Shown here piece after piece: positions 1 through 11,655 of a stretch of 64,000 nt of DNA. The translations under genes and the position numbers were made by a program. Numbering within the stretch: the first letter of the stretch is position 1; each line of letters begins with the position of its first letter. The DNA comes from Zarea fungicola (lineage: Eukaryota > Ascomycota > Sordariomycetes > Hypocreales > Cordycipitaceae). The stretch spans positions 62,001 to 126,000 of the forward strand of contig FWCC01000300.1 in assembly GCA_900169235.1 (NCBI GenBank), given 5' to 3'. The notes below the pieces were generated by a model. The model was given only the letters and a program-made list of their open reading frames with translations, made no database searches and was not told where the DNA came from.

Positions 1-3000
1 TCTGTCCAAAGAAAAACACCGGAATTCTTGCAAGTTGTTTGAACTCTGTTTTAGAGCCAATATCGTCTAGGTACTTTGTTCCTCTGGCGGTGGCTTTGAA
101 CTTCATCAGACACCAATCCCGGTCAAACACTTAACATAGAAGGGTGTATTATTATTTATCGAGACCATTGGCCACAAAGTGCACGGTATATATAGCTACA
201 TGCATTTTCTAGCCCATCCTGCTCTCGTATTGTTGCAGAGACTATTTCGAAAATGGCTACAGGGTAGGTGTGTCTATATGCCTGTTGGAGAATAGCCATG
301 TGTAGTCTCGAATTAGTTAAGAACTGGCGTTTACTTGCCATGATGGAAAGGATGGAATACCAGTACGTCGCAAGTTTGCTGAGCTGTTGCCCCCTAACTC
401 CCGTCTCGTTTGATCCACCGCAAAATACGGCGCGAGTCTCGCGGCAGATACATCAAGGGGGGCAATGATGCGATGCCCAGATGTTGTTTACCTGGAATAA
501 CATACTACTTGTACCCAGTGTGTCTACCAGACTCTCGGGACAGCATTTTAGCTTCCGCGACACCCATGCAGAGAGTGGAGCGGCAGCTCAGACATGCAAC
601 AGCACTCTTTTTGTAATTGTTCTTCTGTTTGGTATCAACTAGAGCGTTTTTCATTTTGTGCCAGGACGGAAAAGGAGAGATGGTGAGCGGCCCAAGCATT
701 TCCGTATTCATGCATCCAGGTACACGCAGTACCAGTACATAGTGTTCCGAGCTGCCGGGGCAGGCAGTGATTTGAGGTGGGTGGCCTGGGTGGAACACTC
801 GTGCCTCGGTAATCAAGTACCTCGCGAAAAACGCACCAACCAGCGTCTTTCAAGTCGGTGCCGTTGTTGAGGCTGTCAGGCCATAAAGAGAAGGCTACTT
901 AGTTCTCAACAAAAACATGAGAATCCAGGCTGCAAGGAGTTTTCAGTGTGACTGGGAGGCCTAGAGGTCTTTCATTATCATCACGAGACCTCTTTTGTTG
1001 TGCCGGGGGACAGACTGTGGCAAGGGAGCAGAAATAAAGTGAAACGAATCACTGGTCCAGAAGATAAAAAAAACAGTAATTACAAGTTACCCCCTGTCGG
1101 TTCATTTTGGTGGCAGCTCAGCGACGACGTCAGCAAAGAAGCGGTGGTGCGCTGTACAACCCGCCTGGGCTGCATGTACTGACAGTACCAGAAATCTATC
1201 TAGACGCGGGTACGTAACCTGCTGGGGGGGCTTGGACCACTATAATTATGCTGATTCGAGGCCGGTGAAAACAGCTCATTTGAGGAGGCGCCTGTCAAGT
1301 GTTCGAGGTTGGTGCGGATTGGTTTGGGCTCATGACCGCCGAAGGCCACTAGAAGGAAGATGTGGGTGAGTGGAAAGCAGTCAAGAACGAACATGCCTCT
1401 TGCCCGTTTCTGTACCAGTAACATAGCTACACGGAGAAGGCGACAAAGGTCCATTGAAACTCGGAGGTATGAGAAACTATTGAAACCGCGGAGAGATGCA
1501 ACGCCAGCCAAGTAGCTGGGACTAGTGTGATACTTGCAGAACACCCACCATCTCCATCCAACATGAACTGCTGCACTGACACGCTGTTGCCTGTCACTCG
1601 ATACACGCACGCTACTTGGTACACCGTACTATTTTTGCGGTACTGATTACTACGTACTTCGACCTGGTACCTCCTCCATAGCCGATACCATGTGCCGCTA
1701 AGAGCGAATATCGAACAGGGATTGTGAGTAAAATACATATGTAATACTTGCGGATGCTACGGACAGGACAGGCCCAAACTTTCTCCTTTGTTGTTTTTCT
1801 TCTTTTGGATACTTTTTATGCTCGGGCCCGCTGCAGTGTACCGTAAATACTTGTTCTCGTCCTGTTCTGTCGCGTTGTAAGCTTGAATGAAACCAGGGCT
1901 AGAATTTTGGGGGCTTATTGTAACTTCCTTGACTGGGTGCTAGGCTGGAGGAATGGGAGGGATAATAGAATGATGGTGTGGACGCCAGCGCTTCTCGAAC
2001 ATGAAAACGACGTGCACGCTTGTGACTGGAGCTTTCTTTCCAAGTTATTATGCAAGCTATTATTATGCAAGCTGCGTTCTGATCTGATCCCTGCCTATGG
2101 CCGTTTTTAATTTGGGCCAGTTTCTTTATTCAATTTATGATTTGGTGCCCACCCGCACACACATAACCGGGACGGGACAACTACCACCACACTTGCCAGG
2201 ACATTCTGCCCTCGTTGGGCACCTAATCCGGCCCATCCACTTTGTTTGGGAGAGTCGTGTGCTGCCACAGGGTCCGATAGGGACAGCTCATGCGCAGTGT
2301 TTGTCAGATCAGGCTCTTGCGGCCCGAGTAGTAAGCTTATTGCGGGAGATATTGGTGACGAGGTGAAAAATGTGCTGTTAAAAAATGAAGAAGCACGAGG
2401 AGACACAAGTCGTAGCGTGTTATGATATGGGCTGTGTCGCATGTTGGCATGTTACCTTGGGCCTCTGGCCAGTTTTATTACTTCTTTGTGGTGCATTGGT
2501 TGCTTGACTCGGACGGCCTTGCCAGATAATTGATTTTGGTACAAACAGCTGCTCTGGGCAAGTAGGTACTTTTGCACCTTTGTTTGCTTTGGTGTTGTTT
2601 CTCGCAACAAACTTGGTACATCTATTTGTCGTAGTTAGCTATAGTTGGTAGTCCACTGCAATCCTTTTGTTACTACTGGTAGTTTGTAGCACAAACGTAT
2701 ATTTATTCCCCCAATTACTATTATTATTACTATTCGTAGTATTCTTAGTATTATTTACAAAGGATCCGTGACACATGCCGTAAGCTGTACTTGCATGCAG
2801 CGAGACAGTGGTGGCGTCTCTACCCTGGTTCTCTCAGGCACTGCCCTGGCGTTGCCTGCCAGCAAAGCCCTTTGGCCCCGCTGGCTGCTGCCCTGCCCTG
2901 GCCTGGACCGCCTCCCTGGGAATCACACAAGTACCAGTCAACAGCGTTGGTAGGCTTGCAGAACATTGATGGATGGGTGGGTGCCACGCAAGCATTGACA

Positions 3001-3854
3001 CGGTGCTGGGTACAGGTATGGTGTGGTCCGGCGCTAGAGCCCTGTACTGTAATCTTACCCGTAGCAAGCCCACGTCGGGTGCTGACCTCACCACGACGAC
3101 ATCACTTTTTTCTTTTCCTTCTGTTGTTATTAGTTTCACTCTTGCACGGCTGTTTTTAGCTCCACGTTCTCGCTACAACAGGACCACCGGGCCTTGTTCT
3201 CTACACCCTCGTCACCTCTTGTGCCAGTAGCCCGGTGCCCACTCTAGAATCCACTCTCCCCCAACTTTTCCCCGTCGCCGCTTGTTGCACTGAAAACTTG
3301 CCCGCAGACTTTGGTACCGCATCGCACCAGACCAGACACTAACCTTATTGCACAATAATAACCACCACCACAACCACCACCACCACCACCATCACACTCC
3401 CCCAGCTACGGCCCAATTTCAACAAAACGAGAACTCCAGCTCTCTACTCTCTTCTTTTCCATCAACGCCCTCATTCGAAGAACAAACTCGCCTTTATTCG
3501 CCCACTGACTCCGCTTTCCTGCCGGTCTCCGCATTTCCTTGCAACGACCAAATCACTGTCAGTGGCTTGTCTGCACCGCACTCGTCACCAGCAAAACACT
3601 ACGCACCCCGGCGCATCATCGACGCTGCATCAACAACACATCTCTCTGCGCATTGCCAGGGACTGTTGGGCACCTTCAGCTCTCCGCCATACCTCAACAC
3701 ACTTTCCGCTCAACGTACACCCACCATGAGCCTTTCCTTTGCCAGTGTCTCGACGATCATCCATTGAAAGAGCCCCCAGCACACACGCCTCTGCTGCCCC
3801 GTTGGCATGCATCGACAATCGACATTAGACTCATAACACACACTTGTACCAGCC
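1..3854. other. gene-free stretch and pyrimidine-rich leader upstream of the Vac7-like gene
   Basis: No convincing gene was found on either strand. Open frames are short, overlap each other and show no recognisable motif. The last 600 bases or so (about 3240-3850) are rich in C, A and T with few G, as is usual for fungal 5' untranslated leaders. They include a CAC/CCA-rich run near 3360-3395 that would read as poly-His but has no ATG in frame ahead of it. The region probably holds the promoter and a long leader for the Vac7-like gene. Confidence 0.5.
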
Positions 3855-6425
3855 ATGGACAAGCCATCCGCCGCCCCTGATGGCGGTGCTGGCACCTTCC
3901 TATCGACTGGCAGTCAATCCAATAATAATCCACCTTCTCGTATTGCCGCCCCTTCCGCCGTCGCTGGCGTAGCTCCTGTTACGAACGGCACCTCGCATCC
4001 TTCATCAAAACCACCACCGGCTGCCAGCTCAAACGGAACAGCATCCATCGCTTCTCGTGACGATTCCCCTGGACGGCTAGTTCGAAAAACGACGTCCTCT
4101 AGCCGCCTATCCGGCAATCGTTCTCGTAAAAACAGCCAACAGGATCTCAGCCCTACCCGCCTCTCCAGATCGCAAATACCCACGCACACATCCTCCACGC
4201 GCAGTCTATCAACCTCGGCGACGCCTCCTCTGCCACCCGCTACCAAAGAGACACAACAAATTGGTACCCCGCAAAAGAACGGCGTCGCATCAGCGGACTT
4301 CAAAGACGGCCCTAGATGGCCTGTTTCTCCACGATTACGATCTCCACCGCCAAACTTTAACAAGTTTGGCTCACCGTCACCAAGGCCTGAACCAGATCTA
4401 CCTGCCATCAACATATTGCAGGCCAGTCCCTGTGCGAAACCAATCGACAGTCAATCAATCAACAACGATAGTGACAACGACGACGGAAAGAACAGTTCTG
4501 GTGTCCATACCCCCGTACGGGCTGGCCTAGAGACCGTGCAGGAGGTCGCGACGCCCGCGGCCGATAGAGGTATTCTGGACCATGTCAAGGAAAAACTCGC
4601 CCCCCCAGAGCCCCAGTCAGATGGTGCATTGAGCGACGGTGGACGTACCGTGAGGGCCCGCCCTTCCAGCCAAACGCCAGAGAACGGCATGGACGGTGTT
4701 GGTAGAGCAGACACTCGAAGGACTACGTCAGTACCGCCACCACCTGTCGCCCGTCAGTCAAGCTCTGTCTCCATGAAGCAAGTCAAGGGCAAGACAGAGG
4801 GCTCTACCCAAACTATGACTGTTGAAACAGAGACTGTCAAGAGCATCCCCCAAATTGCAATGAATGCAAGCTCCAAGACAGACGGCCCAAATGGGACTCT
4901 CAAGACGAAGCCGAGCACTGAAACAATAAGGCCCAAGAAGGAAAAGAAAAAGCCACCGCGGAAACCATCAAACGTTCACTCTGGAACGTCTGCCTCCAAG
5001 GCCGACAACTTCGAGGCCAAAATCGCAAGCGCCGTTGATGAAGCCAATACGTCTGATTCAGAGGAGACGTTCGTTTACGACTCTAACCCTCCAGATGGTG
5101 GTGACCGTACTGTCCGCCGGTTCCATTCACGAACACCCAGCGCCACTTCAATGGTCAGCCAGCCACCAGACCGTCAAAATGTTCGCTCCATCTATGGCGT
5201 CATGGAAGGCAGCGCCCATCACCACGGCCCCGTCCCCAAGAAGAGCATGAAGTTTGTCAACACATTTAACGGCTCTGGGACAGAGAGCTTGACTCCCGGG
5301 GAAGAGGATGGCAAGGCGACTGGCCGTAGCGCAGGGGGCTCTGGTCGAGGCACCACAAGGCACCATCATCATATTGGACGATGGGGCCGCCAGCCAGGCA
5401 ATGGCCATGCTTCGCTTTTCGATAACGAATCGCCATTTGCCAATACGGCGCGAGCAAAAGTATCCAACACCGTTTCGCGGAACTCCTCTGGCCCAACAAG
5501 CCCCCGCAACCCTCATTCTCCCCGCAACCAGTTAACAACTAAGCGCTCCGCTCTTCAAATGTCATCCATCTACGACCTAGACGAGAATACTGGCGCCGAT
5601 GATGAACGAACACCTTTGATGGGAACTGCTCGCTACAACAGATCCGGCCGCAACCGACGCGGCCCGCATAGTCTCAGACAGGCCGAATCTCAGACCTATA
5701 CTCGACGATCCTCATATCTGAACCGGTTCGCAGCCTGTCTCGTCCTTACCATGATGTTCCTCTTGGTGATTACTGGTGCCATCGGATTCATGTTTGCAAC
5801 CTCACAGCCCATGAGCGGCATAGAGATTGTTTCGATTCAGAACGTCGTAACGAGTGAACAGGTCCTCATGTTTGACCTCTCCGTCAAGGCACACAATCCA
5901 AACATTGTTCTTGTCTCAGTAGACCATACCGACCTGGAAATCTTTGCCAAGTCGGATCATGCTGGAACAGATTCGGACTGGTGGAAGGTCCCTGGGGCTG
6001 GAGACACAGTGGACGCGCTGGCTGCTTCAGGCAAAGACAAAGATAAAAGGCCAAAGGATAAGGATGGAAAAGATTCCGATGATGACGAAGACAACCGCCC
6101 TAATATCTTGCTGGGTCGTATCACTGAGTTTGATAGTCCTTTGACCTTTGAAGGCTCGCTTTTCCATCAAGGCAGCTCTATTTCAAGTGGAGAGATGAAG
6201 CTCCGATCACCTGGAAATGGTACAGCAGGAGGCACCAAGAGATGGGATCGCATCTACCAAAACGAGTTTGACCTCATAATTAAGGGTGTCTTGAAGTACA
6301 CTCTGCCCCTGAGCGCTCGTGTTCGGAGTGCCACAGTATCCGGTAGGACGACAGTCAAACCCAACTCGGCAAATGACCCTTCTCTCGCTCCAAACACGAC
6401 TGTGCGAGCCATTACAGGCCATTAA
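3855..6425 (+). CDS. VAC7: Vac7-like vacuolar segregation protein (regulator of PI(3,5)P2 synthesis)
   Basis: This is a single-exon gene of 856 residues. About 620 residues of low-complexity Ser/Thr/Pro-rich, basic sequence precede one membrane-spanning segment (about residues 625-647, starting RFAACLVLTMMF). A conserved C-terminal lumenal domain follows, with the stretch EIVSIQNVV and VKAHNPN. This layout (long disordered cytosolic N-terminus, one TM, short lumenal domain) is that of fungal Vac7. Vac7 sits on the vacuolar membrane and activates the Fab1 lipid kinase complex that makes PI(3,5)P2, controlling vacuole size and inheritance. A DERTPLMGT stretch lies before the TM, and an acidic/lysine-rich insert (KDKDKRPKDKDGKD) interrupts the lumenal domain. 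The ATG at 3855 follows a C-rich leader in a reasonable fungal context. Assignment rests on the TM plus C-terminal domain; the N-terminus is not alignable by eye. Confidence 0.82.
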   Translation: MDKPSAAPDGGAGTFLSTGSQSNNNPPSRIAAPSAVAGVAPVTNGTSHPSSKPPPAASSNGTASIASRDDSPGRLVRKTTSSSRLSGNRSRKNSQQDLSPTRLSRSQIPTHTSSTRSLSTSATPPLPPATKETQQIGTPQKNGVASADFKDGPRWPVSPRLRSPPPNFNKFGSPSPRPEPDLPAINILQASPCAKPIDSQSINNDSDNDDGKNSSGVHTPVRAGLETVQEVATPAADRGILDHVKEKLAPPEPQSDGALSDGGRTVRARPSSQTPENGMDGVGRADTRRTTSVPPPPVARQSSSVSMKQVKGKTEGSTQTMTVETETVKSIPQIAMNASSKTDGPNGTLKTKPSTETIRPKKEKKKPPRKPSNVHSGTSASKADNFEAKIASAVDEANTSDSEETFVYDSNPPDGGDRTVRRFHSRTPSATSMVSQPPDRQNVRSIYGVMEGSAHHHGPVPKKSMKFVNTFNGSGTESLTPGEEDGKATGRSAGGSGRGTTRHHHHIGRWGRQPGNGHASLFDNESPFANTARAKVSNTVSRNSSGPTSPRNPHSPRNQLTTKRSALQMSSIYDLDENTGADDERTPLMGTARYNRSGRNRRGPHSLRQAESQTYTRRSSYLNRFAACLVLTMMFLLVITGAIGFMFATSQPMSGIEIVSIQNVVTSEQVLMFDLSVKAHNPNIVLVSVDHTDLEIFAKSDHAGTDSDWWKVPGAGDTVDALAASGKDKDKRPKDKDGKDSDDDEDNRPNILLGRITEFDSPLTFEGSLFHQGSSISSGEMKLRSPGNGTAGGTKRWDRIYQNEFDLIIKGVLKYTLPLSARVRSATVSGRTTVKPNSANDPSLAPNTTVRAITGH

Positions 6426-6856
6426 ACACGCTATCCAAGGATAGCTCCAACATACGATCTATTATTTCCTTTGTTTTTCATTCTTTTTTACGAGCGTATA
6501 TTACCATGGGCAAGGTATCTGGCGTTGGATGTAGAGTTCCAACAAGGTACTCAATGAGATTGAAAAAAAAACTTAAGAAGAAGCGAAGAAGACCGCGCGA
6601 TCTGCAATCTGAAGCAAGATAGGCAAGCGTGCTAGGCGGCGCGAAACCAAAGAAGAACACCAGTTTCTGTTTCCGAGGGCATTTGCGATCGGCTGCGACA
6701 TCCGACTGATTAAACCGAGGCGGGTGGTAATGTCAAATGACCCGAAAAAAGCGAGTTTTTGTTTTACTTGCTCAATGATAGACGGGGCGTGGCTTGCCAC
6801 TCCCCATTTTTGTACTTGTAACGCCTTTATGAAATGCACACACGCAAACACACACC

Positions 6857-6877
6857 ATATATATATATATATATATA
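6857..6877. repeat. (AT)n microsatellite
   Basis: A perfect run of about ten AT dinucleotides in non-coding sequence, flanked by a CA-rich stretch on its left. Confidence 0.9.
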
Positions 6878-7418
6878 CACCAAAAGAATTCGCAGCGCTC
6901 ACATTCAACAGAAAGCAGGGGTTCGCTGGTTAAAGAGCACGAGAGTTTGTTGCAATTATTGAAACTGGGACTTTGTACGCGGACAATGGAAGAGTTGGAA
7001 TTTGATCCATTTGATGAGAGGCTAGCATATATTGGCACAAGATGAAGTGACAGCAGCCAAGAAATTAGTGACACAAAAATGGAGGATCAAGAGGCCCTCA
7101 AAAAAAGGACATCTGCCACGGAGTCGGTGGACAGCAAGCAACCTATGTGTATAGAGTGATGGGTTTGGTTTGGGATCAAGAAGATTGAGAAAGTTGGGAA
7201 TGCTTTGTTACTGTGTTTAATGATACCAAGATATGTGAAATGGATGACAGTAGCGCCAGGCCATGCAATCAGCACAATTATAAAATTCTGATACTTTTGT
7301 ACCGAAGTTCTGGTTCAAAATTACTTAAATTAAGTTAGTACACAATTAACAGAGTATTGTGAGGTCTACGAATCCGCAGCCTAGTGGAGGAGAATTGTCT
7401 GCCTGATGGCCATCTAAA

Positions 7419-7454
7419 CAATCTGTACAATCTGTACAATCTGTACAATCTGTA
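7419..7454. repeat. four tandem copies of a 9-bp unit
   Basis: The unit CAATCTGTA is repeated four times head to tail without a mismatch. It lies in non-coding sequence just downstream of the truncated ADE4 remnant. Confidence 0.9.
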
Positions 7455-7638
7455 CGGCTGAACAATCTGAGAAGTTATGTAAAACATATATGTATTTAAT
7501 CTATTAGTGAATTTAATTCCAGCATAGCCAGTTTTAGCCATTTATTGCGGAAACCCAAAAACGCTTACGCATGGGGAAACTGTATAATAAGCAATCAGTA
7601 TTGTGAGCCGTTGGCATTTAATGAGAGCTGGAACAAAC

Positions 7639-9160
7639 AATAAAAGTACGGTAAATGTATCTGTTTTCTACAAATTCATTTGAGAGCGGCTTTTCTGGCT
7701 CCTTGGCTAGTGTCGCAGCGGCCGTATTGCTGGTCTGGGTTGGCAGGAGTTCCGTTAGCGATGCCGTTCCATGTAAATTGTAGTCTGTCGAGGATGCTTA
7801 CCTCCGGTATGGGAATGACTTGGTAATAGGTTAGTCGTGTCCTGGTTGAACACACTATAATTCACCGAGCTTAAAGGTTAAGCCTGACAAGCTCTAAGGA
7901 TGCGACCGGACCTGAGCAACTTACCAACATCGATATCTTTAACACCATTTCCTCCCAAATCCTGTCTTATCCTCTTTGCCAGCTCAAGGTCCATGTTCTG
8001 TTGGCTATGATGGATAGATATTCCATCCACCGAAGTATCAGTCCTTGCCACGTAAAGGTATTCGAAAAGATCAGGTGTAAAAAATACGCTCTACGATTTG
8101 CACAACTGGGGAACACCTTCCTTTTCCACAAGGACAGCCTGCCCTGGCAAGATATCAATGATATCTTTGAATCCCAGTTGTACCAGGGCAATCGATTCGG
8201 AGGCTAGAAAATAGACCGTAGCCCCTTTAAGCGTTTCTGAAGGCCTGGGCCAAAAGCAAAGTGGTCGAATGCCATTTCCATCACTATAATATCAATGAAA
8301 TATGGAAGTAATGGATTTTAAGAGAACAAGGGGACAAAAATGCGCCGAAACCTGAGAATACCAGAGCCAGCAAGCATTGCGGTACAGGTAGAGGCGCCAT
8401 GACACCCTGCGTAGCCTTCGCGAAGCGCATTAAAGGCATCAGCCACGTTGGCACTGGCTTTGCCATGTTCGCCGAGGGGATGAGCGAAAATGTTGAGCCT
8501 AGAGAATTAGAATTAGCTCAACCAGAATTCCTTAGGCTTGAGGTTTGAGAGGCGGGAGGCCCTACAGGAGTACCGAGTCAGAGTCGGCATGTACGTGGCG
8601 TCGGGCCTCATAGTCCAGAAATCTTTGTAAATCTGAGGTATTAACGAGATTTCCGTTGACGCCCATAGACAGTCGTTAAGGAGAATTGACGTAAAATGGC
8701 TGCGCCTCCGATCTAGAATCGAGGTGCTGTTAGCAGATGGCTATTTACAGTGCGAGTCCAACTGCAGCCGAGCTTACGCAGATGAGGTGCCCGCAGTTGG
8801 GTATCTCAGATGGGAATTCTATCAAAGTCAGCTTCATTTCTCTTCTATGGGGGCTCAGCATGGAACTGGCGGAGAAGATCTACCCCGTGAAGCCGGGCAG
8901 TGCCGCCGGCGTTGCGCGTCTGCCGTCATCAAACACTTTGCTTGCCATGCCCGCACCCTTGCATTGTGTAACTCTTCCCCCTTGGCATAATACCCGCAAC
9001 ATTCTTGTCCACGCTGTTGCTAGCCTCAGCATTAATTCATGGTAACGAAATCCATGGTAACGAATAATTGGCTTTGCCGAGCCGATTGACTTACATGCTG
9101 AAGATAATAGAGGGACTGTGAAACTCCATTGCTGCCGTAGTGGCTTTCAAACCCCCTAGC
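7639..9160 (-). pseudogene. decayed, truncated amidophosphoribosyltransferase (ADE4-type) copy that retains introns
   Basis: The minus strand carries, in the correct order, pieces matching the N-terminal half of amidophosphoribosyltransferase, the first enzyme of purine synthesis. Pieces include LYYLQH (ending 9095), QGGRVTQCKGAGMA (about 8980-8940), KVFDDGRR, HLRYPTAGTSSA, SEAQPFYVNSP, GVNGNLVNTSDLQRFLDYEA, LLLNIFA, CTAMLAGSGIL, YFLASESIALVQLGF, FEYLYVARTD, VIPIPE and NRYIYRTFI (ending near 7639). Between pieces, intron-like sequences remain with plausible donors, branch points and acceptors: 9014-9094, 8819-8883, 8713-8777, 8499-8565, 7819-7924 and 7730-7801. In-frame stops interrupt it (for example TAA at 8676-8678 and TAG at 8091-8093), and segments after SGILRF and around the YFLASES piece are scrambled. 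Everything after the RTFI position, including the PRPP-binding part, is absent. It cannot encode a working enzyme. A functional copy is presumably elsewhere in the genome. Confidence 0.85.
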
Positions 9161-9220
9161 TATGAAGGCAGCCAGCTGTTTCTGGCATTGTTTTTTCCCG
9201 CATTCTTCATCTCTCCGAGA

Positions 9221-10077
9221 TCGCTACATACGGGGGCATGTGTATCCTCGTTAAGGTGTCACAGTAAGAGGACGTACCAATATGGCTGACACGCCACACA
9301 TATTGTCATGCCATGGGCCAGTTTTCGTCAGACAATCAATGGCGGATCTCAGCTAATGAACGAAACTGCTGTCGAAAAGGGCTGTGGCTTTGCCAGAAAA
9401 TTTTGACGAAGAGGTGTCTTGTAAGTGTACGACCCTGAGAGGTTTGGTTATTAGTCTAACTAGGCAGCCAAAAATCTTACAGATACGACACGGGATAAGA
9501 GCTGAAACAGCAGGCAGCACGCGGGTATATGCTGTTTGGTTAATATGGCGCCTAGTAAAACTATAGACCGGTGGCAATTCAATAGCAATTCTCTCCGCCT
9601 AAACACAAGTTCGGCTCTGCCCTTTTTAACAGCTCAAAGAGGCAAAGTTTTAGGAATTTGGTAAAGCGGCCAGCAAAGGATCCGCAACATTGGGATGATT
9701 TAGTGGCCATTCAGTATGTGATGAGGTAGACAAACCTCTGCTCTGTTCGATGGCAATATTCTTTGCGTAGATGTTGAACAGCAGATAGTCGATGGTGGTG
9801 GGATTGGACGAGTGGGTGATAGAGTTGATGCAAAAATATAACCGCGCCGAACGACACACCGTACTTACGAGTAACATATGTGTAAATGTTAGCCTGTGAT
9901 TTGCATATACGTCTTGTATTGTTTCATTTTATTGTCGTAAGCTTCCGTGTAGGAAGAACATTCCCCCCCCAAAACGCCGTTCCGCTAGAAATCCCCTACA
10001 AGAAAAAAGAAAAAAAGAGATGTGCCCAGTACTTTTACGTCTACTTTGATGTGCGGGAGAAAAATATGAGAGAAGGA
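9221..10077. other. intergenic region, no gene seen
   Basis: Short open frames occur on both strands (for example around 9384-9566 plus and 9650-9877 minus), but none shows a known motif or a plausible splice pattern. The right end holds the 3' flank of DIM1. Confidence 0.45.
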
Positions 10078-11271
10078 TTATGAGAAATGAATACCCTCTT
10101 CGTTGAAAGCAAATAGCAATCGTAAAAAGTCATTCTCGTCGCACTTCCCGGCTCGCTTATCCGCCAGCTCAGTTACGTCTTCGAGGACTTTCCGAATCTT
10201 TTCGCGCACCAGTTCTGCCACCTTTGTCTTCTTGCGCTTGCTCTTCGTCTTGGCTGGTGCACCACCACCGGCGGCGGCAAGCTCCTTGAAGAAGGCCGGT
10301 GTATCGTCGTCCTCCAAATCCACCTCCATGCCACCATCCTCATCTGCCGCGCCGCCACCACCGGTATCCATGTCCATGTCACCATCCTCGTCCTCCTCAT
10401 CACCACCATCTTCGACCAGGCTGTCGTCGACCGCGACGCCATTCATCGCGCACCAGGTGCGGTAGTTGCGCTCCACCATGTTGAGCACCTCTTTGGTCCC
10501 CAGCCAGCTCGCGCGCAGCGTCTTGTTCTTGCGCACAAAGCAAACGCGCAGCAGGCCATCCCACTCGTCCCAGCTCACATTGGGCCTGTCCTTGCCCGTC
10601 TTCGGCTCGATCCGCACCACGGACGACTCGACCTGCGGCGGCGGCCGAAAATTGTTCTTGCCCACCTTCATGACGTGCGTAATCTTGGCCCAGAACTGCG
10701 CGTTCACCGACAACCGGCAGTATAGCGTCTCGCCCGGCCGGGCCGTCAGGCGAAGCGCAAACTCGCGCTGGAACATGAGCACCGACGTCCGCGGTGGGTT
10801 GGGCATGGCCAGTAGCTTGAATACGAGCGGCGACGAGATTTGGTAGGGGGTGTTGGAGATGCACACGTCAAAGGGAGGCAGCTCGGTCTTGATGACGTCG
10901 CCGAGAAGGACTTCGAGCTTGCGCTGTTCCGGCGTGCCCTGGACACGCTTTGTGACTTCGGCGGCCATGCGGGGGTCGACCTCGACGCAGATGCATTTCT
11001 TGGCACGTTCGAGGATGCGAACTGTGAGATTACCGGTACCGGGGCCGACCTCGAGCACAGTATCGGTGGGTTTGAGGTAAGCCTTCTCGACAATGGCGTC
11101 AGAGACACCAGGGTTCTTGAGAATATGCTGGCCGAAATTGGTGTTGAACTTGAAGACGTTGTTCTTGGCGGATTTGCTGTTGGAATTATTGTTGCTGCCG
11201 TTTGACTGTCCCGGTCGATCGTAGGGCGTGCTAGAGCCGTTATTGCGCTTGGCCTGTTTGACCTTGGCCAT
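10078..11271 (-). CDS. DIM1: 18S rRNA adenine dimethyltransferase Dim1
   Basis: An intronless gene of 397 residues. Dim1 is a nucleolar and cytoplasmic enzyme that dimethylates two adjacent adenines near the 3' end of 18S rRNA and is needed for 40S maturation. Seen in the sequence: a basic N-terminus, the KsgA/Dim1 entry [10 protein letters not shown] (about 45-54), SAM-binding motif [10 protein letters not shown] (73-81), an acidic strand end ICVEVDP (94-100), motif GDVIKTELP (124-132) and the catalytic NTPY (140-143). [15 protein letters not shown] follows. The C-terminal region has an acidic Asp/Glu/Gly-rich insert and a lysine-rich segment before the usual [13 protein letters not shown] end. 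The insert makes it longer than yeast Dim1 (318 residues), as is usual in filamentous fungi. It is divergent from the PRP6-like gene, with 384 bases between the two start codons. Confidence 0.95.
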   Translation of the reverse strand: MAKVKQAKRNNGSSTPYDRPGQSNGSNNNSNSKSAKNNVFKFNTNFGQHILKNPGVSDAIVEKAYLKPTDTVLEVGPGTGNLTVRILERAKKCICVEVDPRMAAEVTKRVQGTPEQRKLEVLLGDVIKTELPPFDVCISNTPYQISSPLVFKLLAMPNPPRTSVLMFQREFALRLTARPGETLYCRLSVNAQFWAKITHVMKVGKNNFRPPPQVESSVVRIEPKTGKDRPNVSWDEWDGLLRVCFVRKNKTLRASWLGTKEVLNMVERNYRTWCAMNGVAVDDSLVEDGGDEEDEDGDMDMDTGGGGAADEDGGMEVDLEDDDTPAFFKELAAAGGGAPAKTKSKRKKTKVAELVREKIRKVLEDVTELADKRAGKCDENDFLRLLFAFNEEGIHFS

Positions 11272-11655
11272 TTTGCCGGTATTTTCCTATTCCCTTTCGT
11301 GGAGATATCTTGAACTGAGGTGGAGGGGGCGGTGATGGCGGCGGGAAACTTTTCTTGGTGGAGGTGGCTATCGATAAGACCAATGTACGGGTGAGAATTT
11401 CGTTCCAGAAATGCTGTACAGTTCTTGGCACAGGGTTTTAATATGTCAGAGATTGACACCTAGCACCCGGTGGAGTCGACTTTTGCATCCGCACCCGCCG
11501 TCAACTAGGCAGCTAAAGGCTTCTGGCAACGAACCACCTTGAATATTTATTGTTTTATTTATTGTTTTACGTTTCCCTCGCAACAACGCGCAACGACAAA
11601 CCTTACGCGCGCATCCGCAAAAAGTCGTCTGCGGATATCTGCTGCGAGAGACACA
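11272..11655. promoter_or_regulatory. shared divergent promoter of DIM1 and the PRP6-like gene
   Basis: The 384 bases between the two divergent start codons must contain both promoters. The plus-strand leader has a short A/T-rich duplicated stretch (TTTATTGTTTTA) near 11548-11567. No TATA box could be assigned with confidence. Co-expression of the two RNA-processing genes is inference. Confidence 0.5.

Larger units (their letters stand above)
6426..7638. other. AT-rich intergenic region with simple repeats
   Basis: This is intergenic sequence between the Vac7-like stop and the ADE4-type pseudogene remnant. It contains an (AT)n microsatellite at about 6857-6877 and a short tandem repeat at 7419-7454. 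No open frame here has a recognisable motif, and the missing C-terminal half of the neighbouring ADE4 remnant was looked for and not found. Confidence 0.5.

Noticed and set aside
3348..3767. A His-rich plus-strand frame upstream of the Vac7-like gene
   Set aside because: It begins at TTG, has no in-frame ATG near its start and lies in the C/A-rich leader of the next gene.
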